DNA of 51,972 nucleotides from Rudaea sp. (lineage in GTDB: Bacteria; Pseudomonadota; Gammaproteobacteria; Xanthomonadales; Rhodanobacteraceae). Below, one piece after another: positions 1-9,942 of the stretch. Numbering within the stretch: the first letter of the stretch is position 1; every line of letters begins with the position of its first letter. The notes below the pieces were generated by a model that did no database searches, was not told the DNA's origin, and saw only the letters and a program-made list of their open reading frames with translations. The translations under genes and the position numbers were made by a program. The DNA is taken from NCBI GenBank assembly GCA_025451955.1, contig JANWJJ010000084.1, positions 1-51,972 of the forward strand. Reading direction: 5' to 3'.

Positions 1-304
1 AATAGGGAGGAATAGGGAGGCGACGAAAGTGTACTTCTCGTAACCCCCTGATTCTTAAACCTCTAATGGTCGGGGCGACAGGATTTGAACCTGCGACCCC
101 CTGCCCCCCAGGCACAATCCTATACCGCTGTAACATACTGACATTTCTACAATAATTGTATTTGTACGTGCTCGAATAAACCGCCATTTGCGCTCAATTC
201 GATCAATAGGTTACAAAGCGATAGGGAGGTGAACTGCAGCCGACTAGGTACGAACTTTGACCGGTCGCAACTTGATTGGTTTCGTTCGGTAGACGATCTA
301 GCCT
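1..304. other. Gene-free left end
   Basis: I see no convincing coding sequence here. The first 20 bases are a 10-mer (AATAGGGAGG) repeated twice, and a partial copy recurs near 221. Positions 67-114 hold a partial tRNA-Pro copy, described separately. The rest is relatively AT-rich and contains nothing I can name. A small frame starting at 229 overlaps the end of the glucan synthase gene on the other strand and looks like a shadow. Confidence 0.6.
67..114 (-). repeat. 48-bp direct repeat of tRNA-Pro 3' part (candidate att site)
   Basis: These 48 bases are identical to 42520-42567, the 3' part of the intact tRNA-Pro gene including its encoded CCA, the T-arm, the variable region and part of the anticodon arm. 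Identity stops at 115, so no complete tRNA can form here. The intact tRNA is on the minus strand with its 3' end facing this copy, as expected for an element integrated at a tRNA 3' end whose far end carries the displaced copy. That this is an attachment site is inference. Confidence 0.8.
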
Positions 305-3300
305 TCACTGTCGAATTTCCACTTCTACCTTATGTCTCGCCCCATCATCCACCATTGTTATCAGCTGATCCAGTTGTTCGATCCCATCGACGCACACACG
401 TGTCGACTCCGCTTCGGACTGCGACCGTGAAACGGTAATGTCGTAAAACGACTCGCGATAGCGATAGACTATTTTGCAGCCTGTCCATCCGGTGGGAAGC
501 CGTGGATCGAGATGCAACTGATCGACTCGTAGATCAATGCCAAGCATCGATTCCACGAGGAGGCGATACATCCAGCCAGCCGAGCCGGAGTACCAGGTCC
601 AGCCACCGCGGCCGGTGTGCGGGGCGACAGCGTAGACATCGGCTGCGACCACGTAGGGTTCCACCTTGTATAGTGCGGCAGATTCCGGCGATGTCGAATG
701 ATTCACCGGATTGATCATTTGCAACAGGTCCCAGGCGCGATCAGCCTCGCCCATCGCGAAGAACGCCATCACGGCCCAGATCGCCGCATGCGTGTATTGG
801 CCACCGTTCTCGCGCACGCCCGGCAGATAGCCCTTGATGTAACCGGGATCCAGCGCCGTGCGGTCGAACGGCGGATCGAGCAACTGTACCAGCGCCTGTT
901 CGCGCCGCACCAAGTGCCGATCGAACGAATCCATCGCCGTTTGCCGGCGTAGCGGATCGCCGGCGCCGGACAGCACCGACCAGCTTTGCGCGATGGAATC
1001 AATCCGGCACTCGGAATTGGCGGACGATCCCAGCGGTGTGCCATCGTCGAACCATGCACGCCGATACCATGCGCCATCCCAGGCATGCTGTTCGAGATTG
1101 CTGCGCAACTGTTCGGCGTGGCCACGGCAAAGTTCCACAAAAGCCGCGTCGTCGCGCAGGCGCGCGATCTCGATGAAGCGCGTCAACACGTAGAACAGGA
1201 AAAAGCCCAGCCACACGCTCTCGCCCTTGCCGTGTGCGCCGACATTGTTCATGCCGTCGTTCCAGTCGCCGGTGCCGATCAGCGGCAATCCATGCGCGCC
1301 GAAACTAAGTCCGCGGCGAATGGCGCGGACGCAATGCTCGTACAGATCGGCGCTTTCACCGGATTGCAGCGGCAGATCGTAATACGATTCCTCGTCCGCA
1401 CCGAGCGCGCGGCCTTCGAGAAAATGCGTGCGCTCAGCGAGCACGTCACGATCGCCGCTGCACAGGACGTAGCGCGCCGTCGCCAGCGGCAGCCACAGAT
1501 AATCGTCCGAGCAATGCGTGCGCACGCCGCGGCCCGAAGACGGATGCCACCAATGCTGCACGTCGCCTTGCCGGAATTGGCGCGAGGCGCAGCGCAACAA
1601 CTGTTCGCGCAGCAGCCGCGGCTCGGCGTGCACCAGCGCCATAGCATCCTGCAACTGATCGCGAAAACCGAACGCGCCGCCGGACTGGTAGTAGCCGCTG
1701 CGACCCCATATCCGGCAGGCGATGGTTTGGTACAGCAGCCAGCCGTTGGCAAGTACGTCCAGCGCGGGCTGCGGGGTCTGCACCTGAATGACCCCAAGAG
1801 TGCGCCGCCAATACGCGCGCACGGCATCCAGTGCCGCGCGCGCGGTCCCGGATTTGCGCAAGTGCAGCACCAGCGCACTGGTGTCTTCAACGCCGCGCCC
1901 AACGCCCATCCTGAAAATCAGATCGCGCGATTGGCCCGCGCCGAGCTCGAACGGAATCTGCACCGCCGCGCACGGATCCATCGCCGCGCCCACCTTGCCC
2001 GACAGGCGCGCCCGCGTCATTGCCGCGGGCTCCTGCAGGCTGCCATTGCGGCCGATGAATTCGGTGCGATCGCCGCTTAGCGTACGCACCGCATCGTCGA
2101 CATCAAAAAACGCCACCCGGTCGGCGAATTCCGGATTGAAGCTGTTGCGTGCGAACAGCGCGCCGCTGCCCGAATCGATTTCGCTGACGATGTGCAGCGC
2201 CGATTTCGTGCGCAGGTCGCCAAGCACCCATTCCACGTAGGCGGTGGCGGAAAGTTTGCGCGGTCGCGCCGAAAGATTTTTCACCTTGAGCACGGAAAAC
2301 TTGACCGCCGCATCCAGCGCGACATAAACCCAAAGCTCCGTGGCGATAGCGTCTTCAGTGTGGTCGAATACGCTGTAGCCGAAACCGTGGCGCGTGATGT
2401 ACGCGCCTTCGCCGGGGGCAGGTAACGGCGTCGGCGACCAGTAGCGGCCGGTTTCTTCGTCGCGCAGATAAAACGCTTCGCCGCCCGGGTCGCCGACCGG
2501 ATCGTTGTGCCAGGGCGTCAGGCGATACTCGTGCGCGTTCTCGCTCCAGGTGTAGGCGCTGCCGCTTTCCGAGACCACCGTGCCGAAACCTGCATTGGCC
2601 AAAACATTGACCCACGGCGCCGGTGTCGGCTGGTCCCGCGAGGTCGTGATGACATACTCGCAACCGTCGGCAGCAAATCCGCCGAGCCCGTTGTGCAACA
2701 GCAAGTCGTCGTGTGGCGAAGATGCGGGGGATGAATCCTCCGCACGATAATTGCGCGTTGGAGCAAATCGTGGAATCGACGGTTCCGGCGGATCACGGCG
2801 TTTGATCTGTTCGATAAGGGCACCGCGATTGTCGGACAGAATGACGCGTGCCACGGCTTGCAACAAAATGCGGTCCTCGGCTGCGATCTGCTCAGCGAGG
2901 CGCACAAACACTCCACCCGGACGATCGATCACGCCGGCTTCGACGCCGGAACCGATCAAACCCATGATTTGATCGTGCAACACTTGGCGATAACCGCCAT
3001 GATCGTCGTTCCAGATGACCAAGTCGACGGCAAGGCCCTTCATGCGCCAGTAGGCATGCGCCTGCACCAGCTGGCGGACCGACTCGATATTGGTCGGGTC
3101 CTTGATCTGCAAAAGCACGATCGGCAAATCGCCGGAAATCGCATATCCCCACAAACCGGATTGGCCGCGGCGGTTGTTGACGATCATGCTTTGATCCGCG
3201 CGCAGCGAGCTGTTCGCATAGATAACGCGCCCGGCGAGGCGTCCATAGAGCTGAGCATCGGCCTCGGTCACATTGATCTGGCGCAACGAGACCAGACTGT

Positions 3301-6300
3301 GGGTCCAGGCCAGATCGAATACGCGATCGGCAAGACGGCGATCCTGATATTTCTCCACCAGTGCCAGACACGCTGCGCGCGACTCGCCGACACCGGTGAC
3401 CATGTCGAACGTGACGGATTCTCCCGCGTCAAGCGCTATGCAGTGCTGAACCGCGACAATCGGATCGAGTACGGCGCCTTCGGTGTCCGACAGCGGCGCG
3501 GTGTCTCGCAACGCTTGCGGATCGGCCATGCTGTGGCGTCGACCGATGAATCGCGCGCGATCAGTTTCAAACGAGGTGCGACTGCTGTCGGTTCCATGCA
3601 CCGCCAACAGATGGAACATCCACGGTGGCTGTTCCAGACTCGACCGCGACCGACGTGTGCAAACGATCGCGTTACGCGGCCGAATGATTTCCGTCTGCAC
3701 AAACAGATTGCTGAACACGCGATGCAGCTCATCGGCGATCGCGGGTGCGAGTACAACTTCGGCATAACTTGTTACGTCGAGAACTTTGCGTGTGCGCGAG
3801 CGGTTGATGATACGCACACGTCGCAGTTCGATATCGTCTTCCGGCGAAACGGCAATATCGGTGTGCGTGTCCAAGTCCTGGTCGCGCCGTCGGAACTCGA
3901 TACGCGATTCGGAAAAATTCGCCTCATAGGAATCCGGACGCACACAAGTCGGCTGAAACGTGGTCGACCAGAATTTCCCGGTCTCCACATCGCGCACATA
4001 GCAAAAGGTGCCCCAGTTATCGCAGGTGCTGTCCTCGCGCCAGCGCGTGACCGCGAGATCCTTCCAGCGACTGTAGCCGCCACCCGCATTGCTGACCATC
4101 GCATGATAGCGGCCGTTGGATAGCAGTTGCACGGCAGGCATCGAGGTATTCGGAGTATTGAACGTGCGCACCGGTAGTTCCGGTGATTCTGCAATCACGC
4201 GCGCATCGACGAGGTGGGTATCGTGGAAATACCAGGTGCTGGCCCGCGGAACCCTCTCCTGCAACAGATCCATGGTTGCCTGAAACAGCGGGTCCGATGC
4301 GAATCGTCGCTGCATGGGACGGTCGAGCAGCACCGCAGCCAGCGCCAGCAGGCTCATGCCCTGGTGATGCGCCATGAACGATTGGACCACGGCAAACGTC
4401 TGCCCGCGCCGCAGCCGCGCGACGGTGTAGTCCACCGCTTCGTAGAAGCCGAATTTGCCGATAACGCCCAAGGCGTGCAGCCGCTGCAAATTCGCGCAGG
4501 CTTCTTCGGGTGCCACCATCAGCGCCAACGCGGTTGCATAAGGCGCAATGACGAGATCCTCACCCAATCCGCGTTTGAGCCCAAGTCCGGGGACGCCGAA
4601 TGTGCGATATTGATAGTTCAGCGCAGCATCGACGCCGTTGTACCCGGACTCGGAAACTCCCCACGGCACGCCGCATTGATTGCCGTAGTCGATCTGGCGC
4701 TGCACCGCCACCTTGTTGGTACGGTCGAGCAAGGTGTTTTCGTAAGTTGGCATGACGAGTATGGGCATCAAATATTCGAACATCGAACCGCCCCACGAGA
4801 GCAGCACCGATTTGCCGTCGGCAACCGTAAGCAGGCGGCCGAGCGCGAACCAACTCTCTTGCAACACTTGCCCTTGCGCGATCGCGACGAAATTCGCCAA
4901 GCGCGCTTCCGACGCCAGCAAATCGTAATAGCCGGGATCCTCGCGTCCATCGCTGACGTTGTATCCGATCGTAAACAGATGGCGCTCGTGGTCATAGAGG
5001 AATCCGAAATCCATTTGTGCCAGCTCGTCGCATTGTCGAACCAGGCTCGCGATCGATTGCACCCGCTCGCCGGCACGTTGTATGGACTGTTCCACATGCT
5101 GTCGGAATTCTTCGCGCCATCGGCAAGCAGTCGATCCGGCTTCGGTCGAGCCGGGGTGGGCGGCAAAATGCGCATCCACTTCCTCCAGCAACGCGTGCGC
5201 GATGCGCAGCATGTTGCGCAACGTCGGCACCGGCAGCGCACGTAGCAACTCACCCACCTCGACATGCACAGGAGCCGTCAGCCAGGGGAACAGATAATCC
5301 AGATCGCTGCATACCGCCGCGCATTGTTCAGTCAATGCGCGCGTCCACCACTGCGCTTCTGCATTCGCGTCGTCGTCCGGCTCGGCCGCCAGTTCTGCGG
5401 CCAGATCGGCGAGGCAATCGCGCAGGACGCAGAGCGGCGCAGAGCGATTTTCCGACAGTGTTGTCAGCCTCTTGCCCAACTGCGGCGATATGCCTGAAGA
5501 ATTGGCACCGCGCGCCTGAAGGGCCAGCTCGAAACTATCTAGCATGCCGTCGATCAAACACTCGGCGACAACGCCGTGATCCGGCAATTCGAGCAAGCCG
5601 GCCCGCAGCGTGAGCAGGTGGGCCGCCAGATTGCCGCTGTCGACGGTGGAAATGTACAACGGCTGTAGTGGCTGCAACGATTCAGTGTCGTACCAATTGT
5701 AGAAATGACCGCGATGCCGCTCCAGTGCACTCATGGTTGCGAACGAGTTGCGCGTGCGTTCGACGAGTTGGCCCATGCTCAGATAACCGAAGTCGTGCGC
5801 CGCCAGATTGGCGAGCAACGACAAGCCCATGTTGGTCGGCGATGTGCGATGGGCGATGGCGGCCACCGGGTGCTCTTGCATGTTGTCCGGCGGCAACCAG
5901 TGATCCGGCTGCGCGGTCACGAAAGTTTCAAAAAACGCCCATGTTCGGCGCGCCGCATGCCGCAAGAAAACCTTTTGCTCGGGTCCGAGTACGGCGTGGG
6001 GTCGTTCGCGCGGACGGCCGATCCGCCAGATAGCGAGTGGAGCCAGCAGCCATAGCGCCAGGATCGGCACAGCAACGGCCATTGCATCTGGTCGCGCAGA
6101 CAGCAGGAACACCGCTGTACCGATCGCCAGTAGTGGACAAATCCACATCGCTCGAAGTTCGGCACCGAAGCTGGTACTGCTGGCCCGTGCGAGATTGCTT
6201 GGACGCCATTCCAGCAAGCGTCGGTGCGTCACCAGCAAACGCACGCCGGTACGGACAACGGCATCCAGGGTAAACATCATTTCGTGTGGGAGGCACACGA

Positions 6301-8986
6301 GCATGAGTCCTACTTGCACCAATCGGCGTCCAGCTGATTGCAGCGAAACGCGCAGATGCAGGAAAAACCGCGCGTCCTCGACTGGTTGGAAGAACTCCAG
6401 CATGCTGGCGCCGATGGCCGGCAGCAGGATGCTTCCAAGCACCAGCAGCGTCCACCATCCCGGGTACGGCAACGATGTCCAGCCGAGCACAAAAAGCAGC
6501 GTCAGTGCGGTTGGGGTCAGACTTCGGCGCAAATTGTCCGCGATCTTCCACCACGACAATGCCGAGATCGGGTTGTTCACGATGCCAGTTTCCCCCGGAA
6601 CCCGTGGCAACAACCATCGCGCAATCTGCCAGTCGCCGCGAATCCAGCGGTGCCGCCGACTGACGTCGGCATCGTACGACGCTGGATAGTCTTCGTAGAG
6701 CTGTACATCGCTCAACAACCCCGATCGCGCGTGACAGCCTTCAAGCAAATCGTGACTGAGGATACGGTTTTCGGGAAAGCGTCCGGCCAGCGAATGTTCA
6801 AACGCATCGACATCGTAGATACCCTTGCCAATGAACGAGCCTTCCCCGAACAGATCCTGATAGACGTCCGAAACCACCTGGGTGTACGGATCGATGCCCG
6901 GCTCGCCCGTATGTAGGCGCGAATACCAGGTGCGATTGGCGCTGGTAAGGCTCGCGACGACGCGCGGTTGCAAGATGCCGTAACCGGCACCGATGCGCTG
7001 CAATTTTTTGTCGTAACGGGCGCGATTGAGCGGGTGCGCCATCGTCGCCACCATCTGCGTTGCGGTATCGCGCGGCAGTTGGGTATCGGTATCCAGGGTG
7101 ATGACGAAGCGCACCACAGACAGAATTTCGATGCGGCCAACGATGCTGGAAAACATTTCGCGCGCGCCGCCGCGCAGCAACGCATTCAGATCGCCAAGCT
7201 TGCCGCGTTTGCGCTCGTATCCCATCCAGACGCGTTCTCGCGGATTCCAACGGCGCGGCCGATGGAACAAGAAGAAAATATCTTCTTTTTCCCCTGCATA
7301 TTTTTCGTTGAGCCTGACGATACCCCGCACCGCTGCTTGCACCTGCAATTCGTCGCCCGCGAGGCTCTGTGTGTCCGCGTCGGCAAAATCCGTGAGCAGG
7401 CCAAAGTGCAAATGGCTGTCGCGGTTGGCGAGGAAACGAACTTCAAGCGCCTCGATCAAATCGTCGATGGCTGCCTCATTCCCAAGCATCGTCGGAACGA
7501 CGACCAGCGAGCGGTGCTCAGCGGGAATGCCGTGGGAAAAATCCATCCGCGCGAGTATCCGCGGAGCCACCAAGGCCATGGCCAACCGATTGGCCATAGC
7601 GACGCCCAACTGCATCATGCACAACAGCACACAGATTGCCGTCAGCGCCAGCAATCCGCCATGCACCCCGAGTGTTTGCGCGCAGAACACGAGTGCCGTG
7701 GTAATGCCGATGCCGGGCACCGCGATCGCACTCAGATAGAGAATCAAACGCCACAGGCCGTCCGGCAGCGCGCGCAAGTGGCGATATGTCGGCACGTTTC
7801 GCACAAGTTCGGACATGCCTTCATCGATAAGATAGAACCCGACATGGGCGCCGCGTGTGCCGCCGCCTTCGCGCGCGCGGCACTCCTGCGCCAGATCAAT
7901 AGCGTGGCGCGCGATGTCCTCTTCGGCAATATCACCAGATTTCGCTACTGCCTCGACTACGTGCCGGTAGCGATCGCGTGTTTGAAAATCCATTTGTGCA
8001 TAAGTACCCTCTGGATCCAGTCGCAGAATCCGTTCGGTCAGGCTCATCGATTCGACAAACTCCCGCCAGTCCATGACAGTGAGAAAACGCAGGCTGCCGA
8101 TACTGTTGCTGATCGATACCTGATCGGCGGCCTGCTGCTGGTTTTCCGCATGCACCAGTTGCTCGATCGACAGTCCGGATTCGAGCAGGAACTGCTGAAC
8201 CCAAGTCAGCGGCAAATTCAAAACGGGACCCTGCCCCTGCAACCGTCGCGCAAGCTCGGCCACGAACGAACTCACGATCGGCGGGTTCGATCGTGCCATG
8301 TCAGCAATCACCAGGATCAGATTCTTGGGATCCCGCTCCGCAACCCGGGTCATCTGGTCCGCCCAGCGATCTGCCAGATTACGATGCAGACGATCGTTGG
8401 CGATGCGGCCTGCGACACGGCGCAGATTCTCGATCAAGGCCAGACGCAGCATGATCGGGATCGCCCACAGTTCGCCGAGCTTGAGCGGCGTGACCTTCTG
8501 GTATGCGGCGATAAATCGGCTCAGGCTTTCGCCATCGACGCGCCCATCGCCGTGGGAAATGGTTTCCAGTGCGATGTCGTAAACCCGCGGCAGACCGCCG
8601 GAGCGGCCGTCGCGCAGCCGCGGCAACTCCCAACTGTAGCGTTTCGGCAGATGCATCCTGGCGGTGCGTATCTGCTCTTCAATGAGATAAAAATTGTCCA
8701 GCAGCCATTCACCTGCAGGAGTGATGCGGCGCTCGGTCTTCAGTGCTTCCGCGAGCAAGTTGCAAGCACTCGTCAAAACGCCCCGATTGTCGGCAAGGCG
8801 TGCCAGCAAACGATCGTGCCGCTTGGCCGTGCTGACTTCGTGTGACCTGGCGAGGAACGCGCCGTGCTGTTCCATCTGGTCGGCGCTGAACAGCTCCGAA
8901 CGCAATGGCTGTTCGTCATCGCTCGTCTGCCGCGTGCGGCGGACGTTGCAAAACCAGCTTTTTAGATCCGGCAAGGTTGCAGCCAT
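305..8986 (-). CDS. ndvB: Cyclic beta-1,2-glucan synthase (GT84, glycoamylase-type and GH94 domains)
   Basis: This 2893-residue membrane protein has the usual length of NdvB/ChvB/Cgs proteins, which make cyclic beta-1,2-glucans from UDP-glucose. The N-terminal part holds hydrophobic segments near 412-470 and 822-865. Between them lies a glycosyltransferase domain with LDTDTQLP near 631 and RRHRWIRGDWQ near 777. A PF10091 glycoamylase-type domain lies at about 1320-1560; in this family it performs cyclisation. The C-terminal third is GH94-like, with two beta-sandwich regions (LLSNGRYHAM near 1625) and GTGDWNDGMNNVG near 2570 carrying the expected catalytic Asp. In characterised homologues the GH94 part trims chain length by phosphorolysis. 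The ATG at 8986 has no obvious Shine-Dalgarno sequence. A paralogue of the C-terminal part is encoded at 24001-27909. Whether the product is exported or kept inside cannot be told from sequence. Confidence 0.93.
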   Translation of the reverse strand: MAATLPDLKSWFCNVRRTRQTSDDEQPLRSELFSADQMEQHGAFLARSHEVSTAKRHDRLLARLADNRGVLTSACNLLAEALKTERRITPAGEWLLDNFYLIEEQIRTARMHLPKRYSWELPRLRDGRSGGLPRVYDIALETISHGDGRVDGESLSRFIAAYQKVTPLKLGELWAIPIMLRLALIENLRRVAGRIANDRLHRNLADRWADQMTRVAERDPKNLILVIADMARSNPPIVSSFVAELARRLQGQGPVLNLPLTWVQQFLLESGLSIEQLVHAENQQQAADQVSISNSIGSLRFLTVMDWREFVESMSLTERILRLDPEGTYAQMDFQTRDRYRHVVEAVAKSGDIAEEDIARHAIDLAQECRAREGGGTRGAHVGFYLIDEGMSELVRNVPTYRHLRALPDGLWRLILYLSAIAVPGIGITTALVFCAQTLGVHGGLLALTAICVLLCMMQLGVAMANRLAMALVAPRILARMDFSHGIPAEHRSLVVVPTMLGNEAAIDDLIEALEVRFLANRDSHLHFGLLTDFADADTQSLAGDELQVQAAVRGIVRLNEKYAGEKEDIFFLFHRPRRWNPRERVWMGYERKRGKLGDLNALLRGGAREMFSSIVGRIEILSVVRFVITLDTDTQLPRDTATQMVATMAHPLNRARYDKKLQRIGAGYGILQPRVVASLTSANRTWYSRLHTGEPGIDPYTQVVSDVYQDLFGEGSFIGKGIYDVDAFEHSLAGRFPENRILSHDLLEGCHARSGLLSDVQLYEDYPASYDADVSRRHRWIRGDWQIARWLLPRVPGETGIVNNPISALSWWKIADNLRRSLTPTALTLLFVLGWTSLPYPGWWTLLVLGSILLPAIGASMLEFFQPVEDARFFLHLRVSLQSAGRRLVQVGLMLVCLPHEMMFTLDAVVRTGVRLLVTHRRLLEWRPSNLARASSTSFGAELRAMWICPLLAIGTAVFLLSARPDAMAVAVPILALWLLAPLAIWRIGRPRERPHAVLGPEQKVFLRHAARRTWAFFETFVTAQPDHWLPPDNMQEHPVAAIAHRTSPTNMGLSLLANLAAHDFGYLSMGQLVERTRNSFATMSALERHRGHFYNWYDTESLQPLQPLYISTVDSGNLAAHLLTLRAGLLELPDHGVVAECLIDGMLDSFELALQARGANSSGISPQLGKRLTTLSENRSAPLCVLRDCLADLAAELAAEPDDDANAEAQWWTRALTEQCAAVCSDLDYLFPWLTAPVHVEVGELLRALPVPTLRNMLRIAHALLEEVDAHFAAHPGSTEAGSTACRWREEFRQHVEQSIQRAGERVQSIASLVRQCDELAQMDFGFLYDHERHLFTIGYNVSDGREDPGYYDLLASEARLANFVAIAQGQVLQESWFALGRLLTVADGKSVLLSWGGSMFEYLMPILVMPTYENTLLDRTNKVAVQRQIDYGNQCGVPWGVSESGYNGVDAALNYQYRTFGVPGLGLKRGLGEDLVIAPYATALALMVAPEEACANLQRLHALGVIGKFGFYEAVDYTVARLRRGQTFAVVQSFMAHHQGMSLLALAAVLLDRPMQRRFASDPLFQATMDLLQERVPRASTWYFHDTHLVDARVIAESPELPVRTFNTPNTSMPAVQLLSNGRYHAMVSNAGGGYSRWKDLAVTRWREDSTCDNWGTFCYVRDVETGKFWSTTFQPTCVRPDSYEANFSESRIEFRRRDQDLDTHTDIAVSPEDDIELRRVRIINRSRTRKVLDVTSYAEVVLAPAIADELHRVFSNLFVQTEIIRPRNAIVCTRRSRSSLEQPPWMFHLLAVHGTDSSRTSFETDRARFIGRRHSMADPQALRDTAPLSDTEGAVLDPIVAVQHCIALDAGESVTFDMVTGVGESRAACLALVEKYQDRRLADRVFDLAWTHSLVSLRQINVTEADAQLYGRLAGRVIYANSSLRADQSMIVNNRRGQSGLWGYAISGDLPIVLLQIKDPTNIESVRQLVQAHAYWRMKGLAVDLVIWNDDHGGYRQVLHDQIMGLIGSGVEAGVIDRPGGVFVRLAEQIAAEDRILLQAVARVILSDNRGALIEQIKRRDPPEPSIPRFAPTRNYRAEDSSPASSPHDDLLLHNGLGGFAADGCEYVITTSRDQPTPAPWVNVLANAGFGTVVSESGSAYTWSENAHEYRLTPWHNDPVGDPGGEAFYLRDEETGRYWSPTPLPAPGEGAYITRHGFGYSVFDHTEDAIATELWVYVALDAAVKFSVLKVKNLSARPRKLSATAYVEWVLGDLRTKSALHIVSEIDSGSGALFARNSFNPEFADRVAFFDVDDAVRTLSGDRTEFIGRNGSLQEPAAMTRARLSGKVGAAMDPCAAVQIPFELGAGQSRDLIFRMGVGRGVEDTSALVLHLRKSGTARAALDAVRAYWRRTLGVIQVQTPQPALDVLANGWLLYQTIACRIWGRSGYYQSGGAFGFRDQLQDAMALVHAEPRLLREQLLRCASRQFRQGDVQHWWHPSSGRGVRTHCSDDYLWLPLATARYVLCSGDRDVLAERTHFLEGRALGADEESYYDLPLQSGESADLYEHCVRAIRRGLSFGAHGLPLIGTGDWNDGMNNVGAHGKGESVWLGFFLFYVLTRFIEIARLRDDAAFVELCRGHAEQLRSNLEQHAWDGAWYRRAWFDDGTPLGSSANSECRIDSIAQSWSVLSGAGDPLRRQTAMDSFDRHLVRREQALVQLLDPPFDRTALDPGYIKGYLPGVRENGGQYTHAAIWAVMAFFAMGEADRAWDLLQMINPVNHSTSPESAALYKVEPYVVAADVYAVAPHTGRGGWTWYSGSAGWMYRLLVESMLGIDLRVDQLHLDPRLPTGWTGCKIVYRYRESFYDITVSRSQSEAESTRVCVDGIEQLDQLITMVDDGARHKVEVEIRQ

Positions 8987-9152
8987 TGGTCCGAGTATCG
9001 CCTACGGCGTCGGGAATCGAGCAAGTACATGCAGGCCAGTGTACGTGAACCATGAAGTGCCGCCTGTGAACCGAGGCCGGGCGCAGCGAATGCCGAGGAA
9101 ATTTGCAATTTCGCGCACCAAGCCGGCGACGGGGAAGACCTCATGTGTGGCG

Positions 9153-9392
9153 TCACCCCGCCGGATCGCAGGCGTATCGCACGTCAGCAGTCACGACGCC
9201 ACGCTCACGCAGAACGGCGACACACTTGCCGCGGCGCGCAAGCACGATCAGTTCCTGCTCGCACTCGACCAGATGGACCGCAGACTGGCACAGGCTACAG
9301 TAGCGCACACAGGGACTGTCGATCACGGGTTCCAGCGCTTCCCAGCGCTGTACGCATGGATAGTTCAGATGGCAGTGTTCGATCGCGATCAT
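9153..9392 (-). CDS. Small conserved Cys-containing protein, function unknown
   Basis: This 79-residue protein contains a cysteine cluster (CVRYCSLCQ) and further cysteines, which may bind a metal or form disulfides. I recognise the general look of a small conserved proteobacterial hypothetical but cannot assign a function. It starts 7 bp after the stop of the gene at 9400-9612 on the same strand, so the two are probably co-transcribed. No strong ribosome binding site is visible, consistent with translational coupling. Confidence 0.6.
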   Translation of the reverse strand: MIAIEHCHLNYPCVQRWEALEPVIDSPCVRYCSLCQSAVHLVECEQELIVLARRGKCVAVLRERGVVTADVRYACDPAG

Positions 9393-9399
9393 CGCACCA

Positions 9400-9612
9400 T
9401 CAACCGCAGAATGAATGAACGGCGATGGATGAATTCAGGTCGGCGGGCCGCCAGCTGCGCACGCGCGCGACTTCGTAACCTGACCAGTGCGACCGGAAGG
9501 TACGCTGGGCGTAGGTACCGTCCATCGCAACTTCGCGACGGTCAAGGACGAATTCGACCTGTTGACCTTCATGGGGCAGTTCGGAGGAACTCGTTACCCA
9601 ATCGGCACTCAT
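9400..9612 (-). CDS. Small conserved hypothetical protein
   Basis: This 70-residue protein begins MSADWVTSSSELPHEG. The ATG at 9612 is preceded at good distance by AGGAG, so I prefer it over the longer frame to 9672. It is hydrophilic, with no signal peptide or membrane segment, and contains a short stretch (VEFVLDRREVAMDGTY) that looks like a small beta-rich fold. It lies about 105 bp downstream of a CRP-type palindrome with a GATGAT hexamer 21 bp away facing this gene, so it is probably a member of that regulon. Function unknown. Confidence 0.65.
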   Translation of the reverse strand: MSADWVTSSSELPHEGQQVEFVLDRREVAMDGTYAQRTFRSHWSGYEVARVRSWRPADLNSSIAVHSFCG

Positions 9613-9717
9613 GCTTCTTGCTCCTGATGTGTGGAACGTGCAACGGCAACACTGCATGGGGAGCCGATACATCGATCCGGTGCGTCACCGATCATCCGCG
9701 CCTACCCGGACATCCTC

Positions 9718-9733
9718 TGTGCGGCAACGTACA
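9718..9733 (-). promoter_or_regulatory. CRP-type operator 1 (TGTNCG-N4-CGNACA)
   Basis: On the plus strand the site reads TGTGCG-GCAA-CGTACA, an exact match to the consensus. On the minus strand a GATGAT hexamer (9691-9696) follows after 21 bp, which would place a start of transcription near 9684, before the gene at 9612. It could also serve the opposite strand. Confidence 0.6.
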
Positions 9734-9825
9734 GAGTTAGGCATTAAGCGAACGCATCATCCGGTTTGTGGAAGCGTCTGCGATCGCCTGGGTAGCCTCG
9801 CGCTCCCCGCAGGCTATGCATGCTG

Positions 9826-9841
9826 CGTTCGCTATTGAACA
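9826..9841 (+). promoter_or_regulatory. CRP-type operator 2 (degenerate), before crp paralog 1
   Basis: CGTTCG-CTAT-TGAACA differs from the consensus at two positions. TGATAT follows after 21 bp (9863-9868), giving a predicted transcription start near 9875 and a leader of about 68 bases before the regulator gene at 9943. This suggests autoregulation. Confidence 0.45.
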
Positions 9842-9942
9842 TACGGCACTGGCACTTGCCTTTGATATTGCCACGTAAATAAAATCGCTTATGCCGGTGT
9901 CGGCAATAACGCAAGCAGCGCCAAAGAAGCTCAAGGTCGTCC

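Noticed and set aside
163-178. Further near-match to the operator (TGTACG-TGCT-CGAATA)
   Set aside because: One mismatch, no good -10 hexamer at the right distance and no gene to serve. About one or two such one-mismatch copies are expected by chance in a window of this size.
986-8845. Several long frames opposite the glucan synthase gene (for example 986-2080, 2858-4123, 6968-8845)
   Set aside because: They are typical shadows of a high-GC gene with strong codon bias. Their translations show no recognisable domain, and the strand opposite codes for a well-known protein.
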